From the NCBI GenBank assembly GCA_963738325.1, contig CAVTWD010000004.1, positions 1 to 64,000 of the forward strand: a DNA stretch of 64,000 bases, written 5' to 3'. The notes beneath the pieces were generated by a model. That model was not told where the DNA came from. It was given only the letters and a program-made list of their open reading frames with translations, and did not search any database. Origin of the DNA: CAVTWD01 sp963738325 (GTDB lineage Bacteria > Actinomycetota > Acidimicrobiia > Acidimicrobiales > Ilumatobacteraceae). Shown here piece after piece: positions 40,112 through 50,947 of the stretch. Both the position numbers and the translations under genes were made by a program. The stretch's first letter is position 1. Every line of letters begins with the position of its first letter.

Positions 40112-41296
40112 GTGCTGCTGGTGCCGGGCGGCCGACTGACGTTCGCAGTCTACCAGGGCCTCGACCCGGTCACGGGTCAGGAGCGGCGGACCTGGCATCC
40201 TGCGGGCACCGACCGCGCCGCCGCCGAGCGGTTGGCCGCGAAGCTTGCGGCCGAGGAGCAGGGTCGGGCCGATGCTGCGCGGGCGCTGGCCTTCGGTGCC
40301 TACCTGACCGGACAGTGGCTGCCGGGCAAGAGGCTCCAGCTCGCGACCAGCACCTACCGGGGTTACGAGCGAAACGTGCACCGCCACGTCGTCCCGGCCC
40401 TCGGGCGCATCGGGCTGCGACGGCTCCGCCACACCCACATCGAGGCGCTCTACGACCGGCTCCTCACCCCGAACGCCGAGCGGCCCGCGCTCTCGCCGAA
40501 GACAGTGTACGAGGTGCACCTCGTCATCCGCGGCGCACTCCACGAGGCGGTACGACGCGGCCTGCTCACCCGCAACGTCGCCCTCATCGCCCGGTCGCCC
40601 AGACTCGGGGCGATCCAGAAAACCGAAGCCCAGTCCTGGACCGCCCCGCAACTGCAGGCGTTCTTGCGGGCCGCTGCCGGTCACCGGCTGTTCCCGATGC
40701 TGTGGCTCGCCGCCATGACCGGGATGCGCCGCAACGAGGTCCTCGGCCTCCAGTGGCCCGACGTCGACTTCGCCAAGGCCCGCCTCTCGCTCAACCGCGG
40801 GCTCGTCGCCGTCGGCTACGAGCTCCACCAGACCCGAGGCAAGACCGACAACGCCCGCCGCAACATCGACCTCGACCCGACCACCCTGACCGTCCTGGCC
40901 GGCTGGAAGGCGGCGCGAGCCGCCGAGTTCGCCGCCGTCGGCATCGACGATGACGGGTGGGTGTGACGGCCAGCCCATCCACCCCACGCCCTCTCCCAGA
41001 TCTTCGAGCGCATCGCCCGCCGGGCCGGCGTCCCGGTCATCCGACTGCACGACCTCCGCCATACCCACGGGACACTGCTGATCAAAGAAGGCGTCCCGGT
41101 GAAGGTCGTCAGCGAGCGGCTCGGGCACGCCAAACTCGCCTTCAAGATCCAGACCTACCAGCACGTCCCGCCCGGTATGCAAAGCGAGGCCGCCTACGCC
41201 TTCGAGGCGCTCGTCGCACCGAGCGTTCCACCGGCCGCCCGCTCCGGCCGCTCGAGCCGGTTGAACATCCGGGAGAACACGGCCCGCAGGCGGTAG
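40112..41296 (+). pseudogene. Tyrosine integrase adjacent to a tRNA fragment, disrupted
   Basis: It begins inside the N-terminal arm-binding domain (WHLAVLLVPGGRLTFAVYQG), with its own start lost against the zur gene. The core-binding domain is TSTYRGYERNVHRHVVPALG. Catalytic residues are all present: MTGMRRNEVLGLQWPDVDF, a Lys in QTRGKTDNARRNIDL, LHDLRHTHGTLLI, ERLGHAKLAFKIQTYQHV. An in-frame stop at 40964 and a further shift near 40983 lie in the short loop DGQPIHP, with clean protein on both sides. The gene ends 60 bases from a tRNA-Met 3' half, the usual place for an integrase. Confidence 0.75.
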
Positions 41297-41313
41297 AACA
41301 CCACCCCAACGAC

Positions 41314-41342
41314 GAAGGCCCAGGTCACTGACCTGGGCCTTC
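41314..41342. terminator. Hairpin terminator between integrase and tRNA fragment
   Basis: GAAGGCCCAGG pairs with CCTGGGCCTTC over 11 bases around a TCACTGA loop that can pair further. Strong and symmetrical, so it may serve both directions. Confidence 0.75.
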
Positions 41343-41355
41343 AAGCTTCACATGG

Positions 41356-41397
<42 letters not shown>

Positions 41398-41484
41398 GGT
41401 TGGAGTGAGGCGTTCTCCCTGGTAGGAGGCAGTTTTCACCTGGTCAGAGCGCCTCGTCAAGTCCCCCTTGTTCCCTGCTGTTTA

Positions 41485-41510
41485 CCGTTGGCGTGGTACA
41501 TGGTTGGTAC
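41485..41510. repeat. 26-base direct repeat, copy 2 (copy 1 at 25149-25174)
   Basis: Exact copy of the sequence beginning CCGTTGGCGTGGTAC at 25149. It lies 104 bases from the tRNA core shared by both sites. Probably an arm-type or att-flanking sequence of a related family of integrative elements. Confidence 0.6.
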
Positions 41511-41532
41511 ATCGGCGGCAGCCGACCAGGCG

Positions 41533-41901
41533 CTATCCGATGGGGAGGCGACGGACCCGAAGCCGGCCTCGGGCGAATGTGGCGATGGCTCCCGCTCCGA
41601 GATCCTCGGCGACGCTGTCGAGGTTGGCGAGAATCAACCCCGCCACGTCGTCGACGGTCAGCGGATCCGACGAGCGCACGAGGATGAACGATGGCTTCAC
41701 CTGCCGCCGAGCAGCCAGGAGCGTGCCGAAGTCCGTGTCGTGGGAGACGATGACCCGGTCATCGGTCAAGGCCCAGTCGAGGATCTCGTCGTCGGGCGCT
41801 GCGACAAGCCCGACGTCTCGCACGGCGACGGCGTCATGACCAGCCGCTGTGAGCAGTGACGCGACGCGTGGTGACACGTTGGCGTCGACGAGGAACCTCA
41901 C
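41533..41901 (-). CDS. DUF5615 PIN-like toxin
   Basis: A 122-residue PIN-like nuclease. MRFLVDANVSPRVASLLTAA has the first acidic residue, DDEILDWALTDDRVIVSHD the middle ones, and DTDFGTLLA the last. This is the DUF5615 (Mut7-C-like PIN) pattern, thought to act as an RNase toxin. Its start overlaps the stop of the DUF433 gene by ATGA, the standard pairing. The C-terminus is basic (ARGRLRVRRL). Intact. Confidence 0.8.
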   Translation of the reverse strand: MRFLVDANVSPRVASLLTAAGHDAVAVRDVGLVAAPDDEILDWALTDDRVIVSHDTDFGTLLAARRQVKPSFILVRSSDPLTVDDVAGLILANLDSVAEDLGAGAIATFARGRLRVRRLPIG

Positions 41902-42128
41902 GCCGGGCGAGTGAGTGGGAGCTCGCGCTCCTGGACGGCTTCGGCTGCGTACTCGAGGGCCGCCGGGATGTCCTCAGGCTGCAGGTCCGGGAAGTCGGCA
42001 AGGATCTGCTCGGCCGTTCGACCAGCGGCGAGCTGGCCGATGACCGTGGCGACCGGTATGCGCAACCCGCGGATGCAGGGCGCTCCCCGCATCTTCCCCG
42101 GCTCGATCGTGATCCGCTCGAAGGCCAC
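41898..42128 (-). CDS. DUF433 antitoxin
   Basis: A 76-residue protein: RITIEPGKMRGAPCIRGLRI, then PVATVIGQLAAGRTAEQIL and FPDLQPEDIPAALEYAAEA. DUF433 proteins hold a small HTH and are the antitoxin partner of DUF5615 PIN-like toxins. The antitoxin precedes the toxin and overlaps it by four bases, so the two are made together. Such modules often stabilise mobile elements, which fits the surroundings. Confidence 0.82.
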   Translation of the reverse strand: MAFERITIEPGKMRGAPCIRGLRIPVATVIGQLAAGRTAEQILADFPDLQPEDIPAALEYAAEAVQERELPLTRPA

Positions 42129-42366
42129 GGTCGCAGGATAGGGGCTCGTCGGACGAGAGGGTGGGTTGATGGCCGGGCATGTCGGCGGCGGTGTGCCTGA
42201 TCACGGGCCGACGCAGGGTATCGCAAGCCCTCGTATCGGCGGCCGGCGCCCCAGGTAGCCCGCACGCAGCTCGGCGCAGGTCGCCGGCCGTGGTGTCCCA
42301 CCGGGTCGACGAAGGCGCCACACGACCACCTGATCCTTGCACGGGACTCGCTCGTCGGCGGCGGTG

Positions 42367-43374
42367 TCATCGGGAGCCGGTCTTGGGATCGGTGTCGAAG
42401 CCGAGGGTGGCGTAGGTGGCCAGGCGCTTGCTGTGCATCTTGCGGAACACCGGCCCGGGATCGAGGTAGTCGTGTGAACCTCGACATCGGTCCTGGTGTC
42501 GGTGGTGCGCAGGATCCGCCCGATGTACTGCACGACACGGCCCTTGAACGCGAGCGGGAACGCGAGGAACAGGTGTCGAGCGACGGGCTGTCGAACCCCT
42601 CACCGAGGTACGACCCGGTCGCCAACAAAAGCTGGCCCGACGGCGCGTCATCGGCGCTCAGTTGCTCGATCACCGCAGCCCGCGCCTTCTTCCCCAACCC
42701 ACCCCTGAGCACGAACGGCGCGAGACCGTTGTGCTCGAGCATCGCAGCGAGCGCGTCGAGGTGCTCGGTCCACTGCGTGAGCACCAGCACGTTGCGACCG
42801 TCCCTGACAGCGGCGGATACGTCGCTGGCGATCTGGCGGGTCCGTGCCCCGTCGGTGACGAGCGCGCGGAACACGTCCTGGATCGCCGCGATCTCGCCGT
42901 TTCCGGCGGTGCAGCGGGTCTCGTGAGTGTGCAACCGTCGGATCAGGTTCGCCGCCGCGGTTTCAGCGAGTGCGATCTCGTGGCGGACGGGGCCGCACTG
43001 CATCGTGATGATCGCCTCGAGCCCGTCGCGCCGATACGGGGTAGCCGTCAGTCCGACCCATCGACGAGACCGCGCGTCGCGTACCGCGAGTTCGAACGAA
43101 CGGGCGGGGAGGTGATGGCACTCGTCGACGATCACCATCCCGTACCCGTCGAACGACCCCGCCGCATCGGGCCGACGCGCGATCGCTTGCAGCGTCGCGA
43201 TGTCGACGATCCCCGACGCCTTCGCCGTCGCAGCGACTCGGCCCACCTGTCGACGACCGAGACCGAGGTGCTCCATCAGCCGTGACTTCCACTGCTCCAC
43301 CAGCGGTGTCCGATCGACCAGGATCAACGTCGGCACCCGGTGCGCCGCCATCAACGCGCTGGCGATGACGGTCT
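42367..43374 (-). pseudogene. Superfamily II DNA helicase, N-terminus removed and frameshifted
   Basis: It starts abruptly at TVIASALMAAHRVPTLILVD, just after where Walker A (GKT) would be, at the edge of the transposase region. Motif II MVIVDECHHLPARS (DECH), motif III GLTATPYRRDGLE, motif IV NVLVLTQWTEHLDAL and the loop LLATGSYLGEGFDSP are clear. The C-terminal motif VI continues in other frames as QYIGRILRTTDTRTDVEVH and KMHSKRLATYATLGFD, ending PKTGSR. Frame changes lie near 42580, 42530 and 42470. It resembles XPB/type III restriction-like helicases. Without Walker A it cannot hydrolyse ATP. Confidence 0.7.
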
Positions 43375-43576
43375 AGTTCTTCGTTGGGCCCGCGGCACCC
43401 GAATGCACATGCCCGATTGGAGGAACTGTCCATGGCCACACATCTGCTCCATGGCGACGACCGCCTGAATCCAGGACTCCTGACGCAATGAGCTGAAAGC
43501 CTTGCAATACGAGGTGCTATCCACCACCTGCCGCTCCGTGCGGTCCATAATTGTTGAAGGGGTGTGAGACGGGGAG

Positions 43577-45834
43577 GTGGCGGTGGCGGCAGGCGGAGTG
43601 GCGGTGGGCAAGGGTTGTCCGATGCCGGTGCCGGTCGCCCCTTTCGGGTCCTCGCCCGTGTCGAGTGGGGTGGACCTGGTCGAGTCGGGCGAGGGTGGCG
43701 TGGTGTTCGTGTGGGGGATGGCGACGTGGTGTTGGCAGCCGGGGGATGTGGCGGGCCGGCGGCTGGCGGCGGTGCAGCTGATCGAGGCGGGCGCGGCCCG
43801 CGTCGGCGAGGTGGCTGTCGCCTTCGGCACCGATGATGTGACCCTGTGGCGCTGGCGCCGGGAGTACCGCGACGGCGGGGTGGCGGCGCTCGTCCCCGAG
43901 CGGCCCGGCCCCCGTGGGCCCTCCAAGCTGACCGAGGAGAAGGTGGCCGAGATACGCGGGCTGCGGGCCGAGGGGTTCTCGCGTGCCGAGATCGTCGAGC
44001 GTGCTGGGGTGGGTGCGGGGACGGTGTCGCGGGCGCTGGCCGGATCGGCACCGGCGCAGCCAGCGCCGGCGCGCCAGCGGGCTCGAGCCGCTGGCCCGCC
44101 CCGAACCCCGGGAGGCCGAACGTCAGGCGGCTCGGCGCGGCGAGCTGGCCGAGGCCGAGCCCCGCATCACCCCGGGGGCGTCGCTGCCGTTGGCCGGGGC
44201 GCTGGTCGTGCTGCCGGCTCTGGCGGTCACGGGCCTGCTCGACTGCGTCGAGGCGACCTACGGTCGGGCCAGGGCCGCCTTCTACGGGCTGCGCAGTCTG
44301 GTGCTCACCGTCGTGTTCGCTGCGCTGGTGGGCGAACCCCGGGCCGAGGGCCTCACCCGCGTCGACCCCGTCGACCTCGGCCGGCTGCTGGGCCTCGACC
44401 GGGCACCAGAGCCGAAGACCTTGCGCCGGCGCATGGCCGCCCTCGCCTCCCGGTACAGGGCCGCCGAGCTGCTCGCCGCCCTGGCCCACCGCCACGCCGC
44501 TGCCGACGCGGACGCGCTCGGAGTGCTCTACGTGGACGGTCACGTACACGCCTACCACGGCAGGGCGAAGGTGGCCAAGGCGCACCTGGCCCGCCTGCGC
44601 CTGTCCATGCCCGCCGAGGTCGACACGTGGGTGGCCGACCGCAACGGCGACGGGCTGGTGGTGTTCTCGGCGCCGCCGGGGGCGTCGCTGGCCGCCGAGC
44701 TGCGCCGGGTCGCCGCCTGGGCACGCCAGCTCCTCGGCCCCGACCGTCGCCCCACCATCTGCTTCGACCGGGCCGGCTGGTCCCCGACGCTGTTCGCCGA
44801 GCTCTTCGCCTCGGGCTTCGACATCCTGACCTACCGCAAAGGCGCCAAGCCCCTCGAACCCGCCGTGTTCGCCGAGCACACCTGCCAGTTAACCGGCCAA
44901 TCTGCCTCCCCCTTCGGCGCGGTGATTGGCCGGTTGAACAGGCATTGTCCGGGCCCGAAGGGCGGACCAATCTCCGATTGGCCGGATTCGACGACGCCGG
45001 CACCGAACACCGCTACCTTCTCGCCGACCGGCGGGTGCGCGTCCCCTACACCCAGAAGGGCCGGCGGCACGCCTTCGCCTGCCGTCAGATCACCCGGCTC
45101 GACCCCGACAGCGGACACCAGACCCAGATCCTCACCACCCACGCCGACCCCGACCCCGCCCCCCTGGCGCACGCCATGTTCAGCCGCTGGCGCCAGGAGA
45201 ACTTCTTCCGCTACATCCACGCCCACTTCGGCCTCGACGCCCTCGACGCCTACGACCTCGCCGACGACGACCCCACCCGCCTCGTCCCCAACCCCGCCCG
45301 GCGCGCCGCCGACGCCCGCGTCCGCGACGCCGACGAGTCCTGGAAGCAGCCGAAGCCGAAGAAGGCCGCGCCACCCTCGACGGTCGACGCGACAAGATAG
45401 CCGCCGCCGAGATAGCCGCCGCCTTCGCCGCCGCCCGCACCCACCTCACCGAACTCGCAACCGCCGCCCGGGCCATCCCCGACCGCGTCCCACTCGGCGA
45501 CGCACACCCCGACGCCGCCCGCCTCGATCCCGAACGCAAACGCATCCACGACGCCATCCGCATGGCCACCTACAACGCTGAATCCGCACTCGCTCGCCTG
45601 CTCACCAACCACTACCCCCGCGCCGATGACGAGGCTCGCAGCCTGCTGCGTGAGATCTTCGCCAGCCCCGCCGACCTCGAGGTGATCGGCGAAGAGTTGC
45701 ACGTACACGTCAAGCCTCTATCGGCACCCCGGCGGACACGGGCGCTCGCCGGCCTCTGCGACGACCTCACAACAACCGAAACGACCTACCCCGGCACGAA
45801 GCTCCGCCTCGTCTACAGCGTCAAGCAGGCCTGA
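43577..45834 (+). pseudogene. Large transposase-like protein, frameshifted and carrying a hairpin insertion
   Basis: N-terminal HTH region (RRLAAVQLIEAGAARVGE, DVTLWRWRREYRDGGVAAL, GFSRAEIVERAGVGAGTVSR). Then, in another frame from about 44050, a catalytic-looking core: LGVLYVDGHVHAYHGRAKVA, HLARLRLSMPAEVDTWVAD, RRPTICFDRAGWSPTLFAEL and FDILTYRKGAKPLEPAVF. From 44990 it continues RRVRVPYTQKGRRHAFACRQ, and ends with ESALARLLTNHYPRADDEA and LRLVYSVKQA. About 750 residues, like transposase-annotated proteins I know from actinobacteria; the IS family is unsure. It abuts the beheaded helicase, so it or its element probably caused that truncation. Confidence 0.6.
44891..44935. repeat. 11-base inverted repeat hairpin inside the transposase gene
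   Basis: AACCGGCCAAT at 44891-44901 and ATTGGCCGGTT at 44925-44935 enclose 23 bases. A second short hairpin, CCAAT-CTCCG-ATTGG, follows at about 44967-44981 and again ends in ATTGGCCGG. The block interrupts the protein between FAEHT and RLAGFDDAGTEHRYLL, so it looks like a small inserted repeat element. Confidence 0.5.
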
Positions 45835-45838
45835 CAAC

Positions 45839-46594
45839 TTGCAGCAACTCGCGGTCGCGCGTCAGGAGTCCTGGAATCTCGACCTCCCGGCCGAGTGGAC
45901 CGAGCGATCGCGCGTCGTACTCGAACCAATCGCGTCGCCGTCCATTCTGGGCCTGTTCGGCTTCGCCGGTGCGACGTTCATCGTCGCCGCCCATCTCACG
46001 GGCTGGTACGGCGGCGACAACACCGCGCTCTACCTGTTCCCGTTCGCAGCCATCTTCGGCGGCTTGGCGCAATTCATCGCCGGTCTGTTCGCCGACCGGG
46101 CTCGTGACGGCCTCGGCACGGCCATGCACGGGATGTGGGGCTCCTTCTGGCTCGCCTACGGCATCCTCTACGGCTTCGTCGCCGCCGGGGCCATCGCCGA
46201 TCCCGGCACCGATCAGTCGGCGCTCGGCTTCTGGTTCTTCGTCCTCGCTGCCATCACCCTCATGGGCGCGATCGCCGCGCTGGCCAAGAACCTGGCCCTT
46301 TTCAGCGTCCTGCTCGCCCTCACCGGCGGGTCGGTGTGCCTCGCCATCGGCTACGTCGCTGGTCTCAGCGGTTGGGAGACGGTCGGCGGGTACTTCCTCG
46401 TGGTCTCGGCCGGCTTGGCCTTCTACACGGCCAGCGCCGAGATGCTGAACTCGTCCTACAACCGGACGATCCTCCCCACCGGCGCCCCGGGCGCTTCCGA
46501 ACACCGCAGCCGGTCCTATCCGCCGACGCTCTACGACGATCGCGGCCCCGGCTACACCGGCGTCCGCACCGGCGAGACGCTCGGGCCCCGCTGA
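45839..46594 (+). CDS. GPR1/FUN34/YaaH (SatP) family acetate/succinate transporter
   Basis: About 251 residues with six membrane segments. The family signature near the first helix, SPSILGLFGFAGATFIVAAH, corresponds to the NPAPLGLxGF motif (the first Pro is Ser here). It continues LYLFPFAAIFGGLAQFIAGL, TAMHGMWGSFWLAYGILY and SAEMLNSSYNRTILPTG, all typical of SatP/YaaH. These proteins carry acetate or succinate with protons or act as acetate channels. The start is uncertain: TTG 45839 follows the transposase stop closely and no clear ribosome binding site is seen. Intact. Confidence 0.82.
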   Translation: MQQLAVARQESWNLDLPAEWTERSRVVLEPIASPSILGLFGFAGATFIVAAHLTGWYGGDNTALYLFPFAAIFGGLAQFIAGLFADRARDGLGTAMHGMWGSFWLAYGILYGFVAAGAIADPGTDQSALGFWFFVLAAITLMGAIAALAKNLALFSVLLALTGGSVCLAIGYVAGLSGWETVGGYFLVVSAGLAFYTASAEMLNSSYNRTILPTGAPGASEHRSRSYPPTLYDDRGPGYTGVRTGETLGPR

Positions 46595-46926
46595 AGGACA
46601 GGGACCCCGGGGGGCGGCTCACGCTCCCCGGGGACCCGACCAGCCGAGCGCAGATGATGAGCGCAACGGCGGAGCGCGGCACGTGAAGGCGATGCACAAG
46701 TTGCCGGGGCCCCGGCGGGGACGCGGCGTCGTCGAGATGCTCGCCGGCGCGACCTTGATGGTGAGCGCCGCGGTGCGCGGCGGCCGGCCGACCTGGAACT
46801 GCGGCCGCCGAGACGCCCGCCTCGCCGGCCCGTCCGGCCGGCGACACCCGCCCACCTGACCGCCCTGGCGATCCAGGGACAGGCCTCCTGGATCGGGTCG
46901 ACCGGTGGCAGCGCCGAACCGGGCCG
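46595..46926. other. 332-base stretch with at most one tiny gene
   Basis: A GTG at 46683, with GGAG eight bases upstream, opens a 58-codon frame (KLPGPRRGRGVVEML, then LAGATLMVSAAVRGGRP) that could be a small membrane protein. I cannot support it beyond that. The end of this region probably holds the true N-terminus of the YihY protein (DRVDRWQRRTGPVAFLL is in frame with it). Confidence 0.35.
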
Positions 46927-47850
46927 GTGGCGTTCCTCCTCGGCGTCGTGAAGAAGTTCGGCGACGACCGCGCCGGTCGCCTCGCCGCCCTGGTGGCGTA
47001 CTACGGCTTCTTCTCGCTCTTCCCGTTGTTGCTCGTGGCGGTCACGATCGTCGGGTACGTGTTCGGTGACCGCAGCGCTGCGCAGATCAAGAACTCGGCC
47101 GTAGGGCAGATTCCGGTCGTCGGGGATCAGATCGGCTCTCAGGTCGGCGGCCTCGCCGGCAGCGTCACGGCGCTCGTCATCGGCACGGCGACCGCGCTGT
47201 GGGCCGGGCTCGGCTGCATGCAGGCCGCGCAGGACGCCATGAACGAGCTCTGGGACGTGCCGCGTGCCGAGCAGCCGTCGTTCGTCGCCAAGCGGTTGCG
47301 CTCGCTCGCCATGCTGGGCATCATCGGACTGGCGTTGGCCGCCGGCGCAACGGGCTCGCAACTGGTCACCATCCAGCCCGGGCTCAACGGCGGCGCACGG
47401 GTCGGCGCCATCGCCGGCACTGTCACCCTGAACTGCGTCGTCTACGTGGTCGCGTTCAAACTCCTCGCGGCGCGGTCGGCTCCTTGGTCCTGCCTGGTCC
47501 CGGGAGCGGTCGTCGCCGGCCTCGGATACACCGGGCTCCAGATCGCCGGGCACTGGTACGTCCAGCGGGCGATCGCCGGCGCCGAGGACACGTACGGCAC
47601 CTTCGCCGTCGTGATCGGGCTCCTCACGTGGCTCTATCTTCTCGCCCAACTGAGCATCTTCGCCGCCGAGATCAACGTCGTACTGGACCGACGGCTCTGG
47701 CCCCGTGGGCTGCGAGCCGACCGGCCCACCGCAGCGGACGTGGAGGTCATCGAAGCGGCGGCGGCTGCGATGCGCATTCGCTCCGGCACGACCGTGTCCG
47801 TCTCGGTCGCGGGTGCCAGCTCCGAGGGAGGGCCTCACCCTCCAGCTTGA
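46927..47850 (+). CDS. YihY/BrkB family inner-membrane protein
   Basis: A 307-residue protein, counted from GTG 46927. It has VVKKFGDDRAGRLAALVAYY and GFFSLFPLLLVAVTIVGYVF at the start, AGLGCMQAAQDAMNELWDVP in the middle and IGLLTWLYLLAQLSIFAAEI near the end, which is the YihY/virulence-factor-BrkB pattern with six membrane segments. The conserved frame extends upstream of the GTG (LDRVDRWQRRTGP), so the real start is likely 20-30 codons earlier, at a codon I cannot fix. Its function in the cell envelope is not established. Confidence 0.85.
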   Translation: MAFLLGVVKKFGDDRAGRLAALVAYYGFFSLFPLLLVAVTIVGYVFGDRSAAQIKNSAVGQIPVVGDQIGSQVGGLAGSVTALVIGTATALWAGLGCMQAAQDAMNELWDVPRAEQPSFVAKRLRSLAMLGIIGLALAAGATGSQLVTIQPGLNGGARVGAIAGTVTLNCVVYVVAFKLLAARSAPWSCLVPGAVVAGLGYTGLQIAGHWYVQRAIAGAEDTYGTFAVVIGLLTWLYLLAQLSIFAAEINVVLDRRLWPRGLRADRPTAADVEVIEAAAAAMRIRSGTTVSVSVAGASSEGGPHPPA

Positions 47851-47891
47851 CGTGGGATGCGTCAGCTGACGGCTGATTCCGTTCCGACCGC

Positions 47892-49458
47892 TCAGCGGCC
47901 GTGCTCGAGACGCCGGGCGATCTCGGTGAGTATCTCGTCGGCAGCTCGTGGGTCGACGGCACCGGATCGCCGGAGCCCGAGCACACGGTCTCGTTGGAAC
48001 CGGAGCAGGGCTTCGCCGACTTCGCGGGCCCGACGTCGCTTGTCTTCTTCATCGTCTTCGTCCTCGCCCGGTTCGTAGCGCCGCATGACCATCTGGTCGC
48101 GCGCTCGCTCGGCGATCTCGGGCCCGACTTCGCCGGCGGTCACCCGCCGATCGAGCTCGGCGAGCCCGGCCTCTCCGATCTGGGCCCGCAACTCGGCTTC
48201 CGCATCGAGCGGGTCGGTGTCGGCTCGGAGACCCAGGAGCCGCACCACCAGCGGAAGCGTGAGGCCTTGGACGACGAGCGTCACCGCTACGACGAAGAGA
48301 CCCGACACGATGATCGTGGACCGGCCCGGAAAGGGATCGCCGGCATCCGTTGCCAGCGGAAGCGCCAGCGCCGACGCCACGGTCACCACACCGCGCATGC
48401 CCGCCCACGACAGCAAGACCGCCGATCGCTTGTCGGGCGGCGGCCGATCGGCCGCCGTTCGAGACCGGATGATCAGCGGGAAGACGATGGCGATCCAGAG
48501 CGGACGTACCCCGATCGCGACCACCGCCGTCAGGCCGGCGACGGCGAGGTTGGCGCTGGACCCGGGATTCTGGCCGATCACCACGGACGCCAGCTCGACA
48601 CCCACGAGGGCGAAGGCGAGGTTCGACATGACGAACTCGGTGATCGTCCAGAAGCCACGTCCGGCGAGGCTGCCGGCTGCGGTCGTCGCCCGGATGCCGC
48701 GCTCACTCAGGAACAATGCGGTGGTGAGAACGGCCAGGACGCCTGAGGCATGGGCCAGCTCCGCCAGAAGGTAGGAGGCGTACGGCACCAGCAGCATGAG
48801 CGCGCCCTCGGCGTCGGCCTCGTCGATGTGGGCCAGGAGCCAGCGTGCCGTCCAGCCCATCGCCAGACCGACGGCCATGCCGAGAGCCACGACGGTGACG
48901 AATTCGGTCGCCGCTCGCCCGGCCGAGAGCGTGCCGGCCACGACGGCGGACACGGCGAGCCGGTACAGGACCAGGGCGATGCCGTCGTTGAAGAGACCCT
49001 CGCCCTCGAGGATGGTCACGAGCGACGCGGGCAGTCGGAGGCGACCGGCCACGGATGTCGCCGCCACCGGGTCGGGCGGCGACACGATGGCCCCGAGGGC
49101 GAACGCCGCCGCCCAGGTGAGCTCCGGATCCGTCTGATGGGCGACCACGGCAACGGCAAACGTGGTGATGAAGACCAAGCCGACGGCGAGCAGCGAGATC
49201 GGCACGGCATCGGCGACGAAGGCACGGAAGGGTTGTCCGTCGCGCCGCCGTGAAGAGCAGCGGCGGCAGCACGAGCGGCAGGATGAGGGCAGGGGGGAGC
49301 CGCAGATTCGGCACGAACGGGACGAACCCGACGGCGGCTCCGAACAGCATCACGACAACAGGCGGCGGAACGTTCAGCCGGCGCGCCAACGGCGTGAGCA
49401 GCGCCACGCCGAGCAGCAGCACCGCGACGAGCTGCAGCTGATCGGTGTCAGCGGGCAC
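47892..49458 (-). CDS. CPA1-type Na+/H+ antiporter (one frameshift)
   Basis: About 520 residues. The N-terminus from ATG 49458 is QLVAVLLLGVALLTPLARRL and VVVMLFGAAVGFVPFVP. A frame change near 49240 separates PPLLFTAARR from PISLLAVGLVFITTFAVAV. The transport core contains AFALGAIVSPPDPVAATSVA and ILEGEGLFNDGIALVLYR with the conserved Asp pair region (EGEGLFND). AGMRGVVTVASALALPL follows, and a ~110-residue charged cytoplasmic tail with RRYEPGEDEDDEEDKRRR. These hallmarks are those of bacterial NhaP/CPA1 exchangers. It is convergent with the YihY gene. Confidence 0.85.
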
Positions 49459-49626
49459 CGGAGTCCAAGGGGCCGCTCAGCGGCCCGCGCCTCGCCCGGC
49501 CAGCCGTGCCGATGCCTCACCGGGGCCGTCGCGGTGGAGGCGACGGTGGCCGGTCGCTTCGTCCACTCCCACGATGGATCGATACCCGCGCCGGCGGCCC
49601 GCGATGCGTCTGCGGAACGACTCCCG

Positions 49627-50947
49627 CTACTCGATGAACCACCGCTCGTAGGCCTCGTGCACGACGCGTCGGTCGTGTTCGAGGAGGTCGGCGGCGTCGC
49701 TGGCGGCGACGGCGAAGCGGGCCTCGTCGCGCAGTGCCGCAGCCCGTTGTCGCCGTCCGGCCGCCTGCACTGACTCTTCGAGCCGACCGAGCGCTTCGAG
49801 GATGTAGGCGGTGACGGCCGGATGCTCGGCGGCGGCCCGTCGGGTCTGGGCGAACGCCAGTTGAACGAGTTCGGTGTGATCCGGTGCCGCCGAGAGCAGC
49901 AGGCGGCCACCCCGGTCGCCCACGAGCCGCTGGGGAGGAGGATCGCGGAGAAGGAGCTCGCGCAGCACCGCCGCCGTCTGGAATATCGCATCCTGCGCGG
50001 TCGTGGGGTCGTTGATGCCGGGTGAGAGGGCCTTGATCGCCACATCGGCGAGTTGGCGCAGGCCGTACGCGACGTCCTCCTGCATCGTCCGGGTGGGTCC
50101 CACGATGGCCGCCGAGCGGATTCGCCGGGCGACCGAGTCGAGATCGGCGGCGGCCGGTGTCGGGAAGATGGTGCACAGGGGCGTGCCCTCGATGGCGAAC
50201 CGACCGGGGTAGGTATCGACGCGCAGCACCCCCCCGTCGGGGACGCATCCGAGGAGCTGTGCGGTGTCCAGTTGCTCCACCCATCCCGTCCGGTCGAAGC
50301 GGATGACGGCGTTCGGTTCGGCGATCACGTCGATGGGTGCGTAGGTCTCGGCGCCTGGCCGTGGTGGCGACCAGTTCCGGCGCACCAGCTCGATCGTCTC
50401 CCGCCGAACCCGCTGGAGGATCTCGCTGACGTCCATCGTGTGAGCGCTGTGATTGATGAAGGCCACGACGGCGAGGATCGTGCCGATGCCGAGAACGACC
50501 GCGACGGCCACGGAGATGTTGGGGATGATCGGGCGCCCGGCCTGGCCGAGCGCCGACCGCACAGATCGCAGTACGACAACGCAGTAGGTGAAGGTACCGA
50601 CGACCAGGGCCATGACCCGCTTGTTGAACGGATCCCGGAACAAGGTGCGAACGACGCGGGGCGAGTAGCTGCTGGATGTCTGCTGGATGACCAGCAGCGA
50701 GATCGAAAAGGCGATGGCTGCGAACGTGATCGTCGCGCTCGGCGATGGTGCTGAGCACGGCCCGGGCGCTCTGCACTGTCGATGTCAGGCCGAGCGGCAG
50801 GTCGCCGTTGGAGGTGTTCAACCACTCGTCGAGCGCGATGCTTGCGAGTGCGACGGCGATCGCGACGGCGATCGCCGCCATCGGGACGAAGAACAGGCTG
50901 GTCCGCAGGCGTTCGACCAGCAGGCTGATGCGAGACGAGCGGCTCAC
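49627..50947 (-). CDS. DUF2254 membrane protein (frameshifted)
   Basis: GTG 50947 overlaps the stop of the small upstream gene as GTGA. The N-terminus has two membrane segments (LFFVPMAAIAVAIAVALASI). A frame change occurs near 50735 and another near 50650. The rest is continuous: FRDPFNKRVMALVVGTFTYC, RPIIPNISVAVAVVLGIGTI, AYGLRQLADVAIKALSPGIN with the typical DPTTAQDAI, and RRVVHEAYERWFIE at the end. DUF2254 proteins are predicted four-helix membrane proteins with a cytoplasmic domain and unknown role. About 440 residues, normal for the family. Confidence 0.78.
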
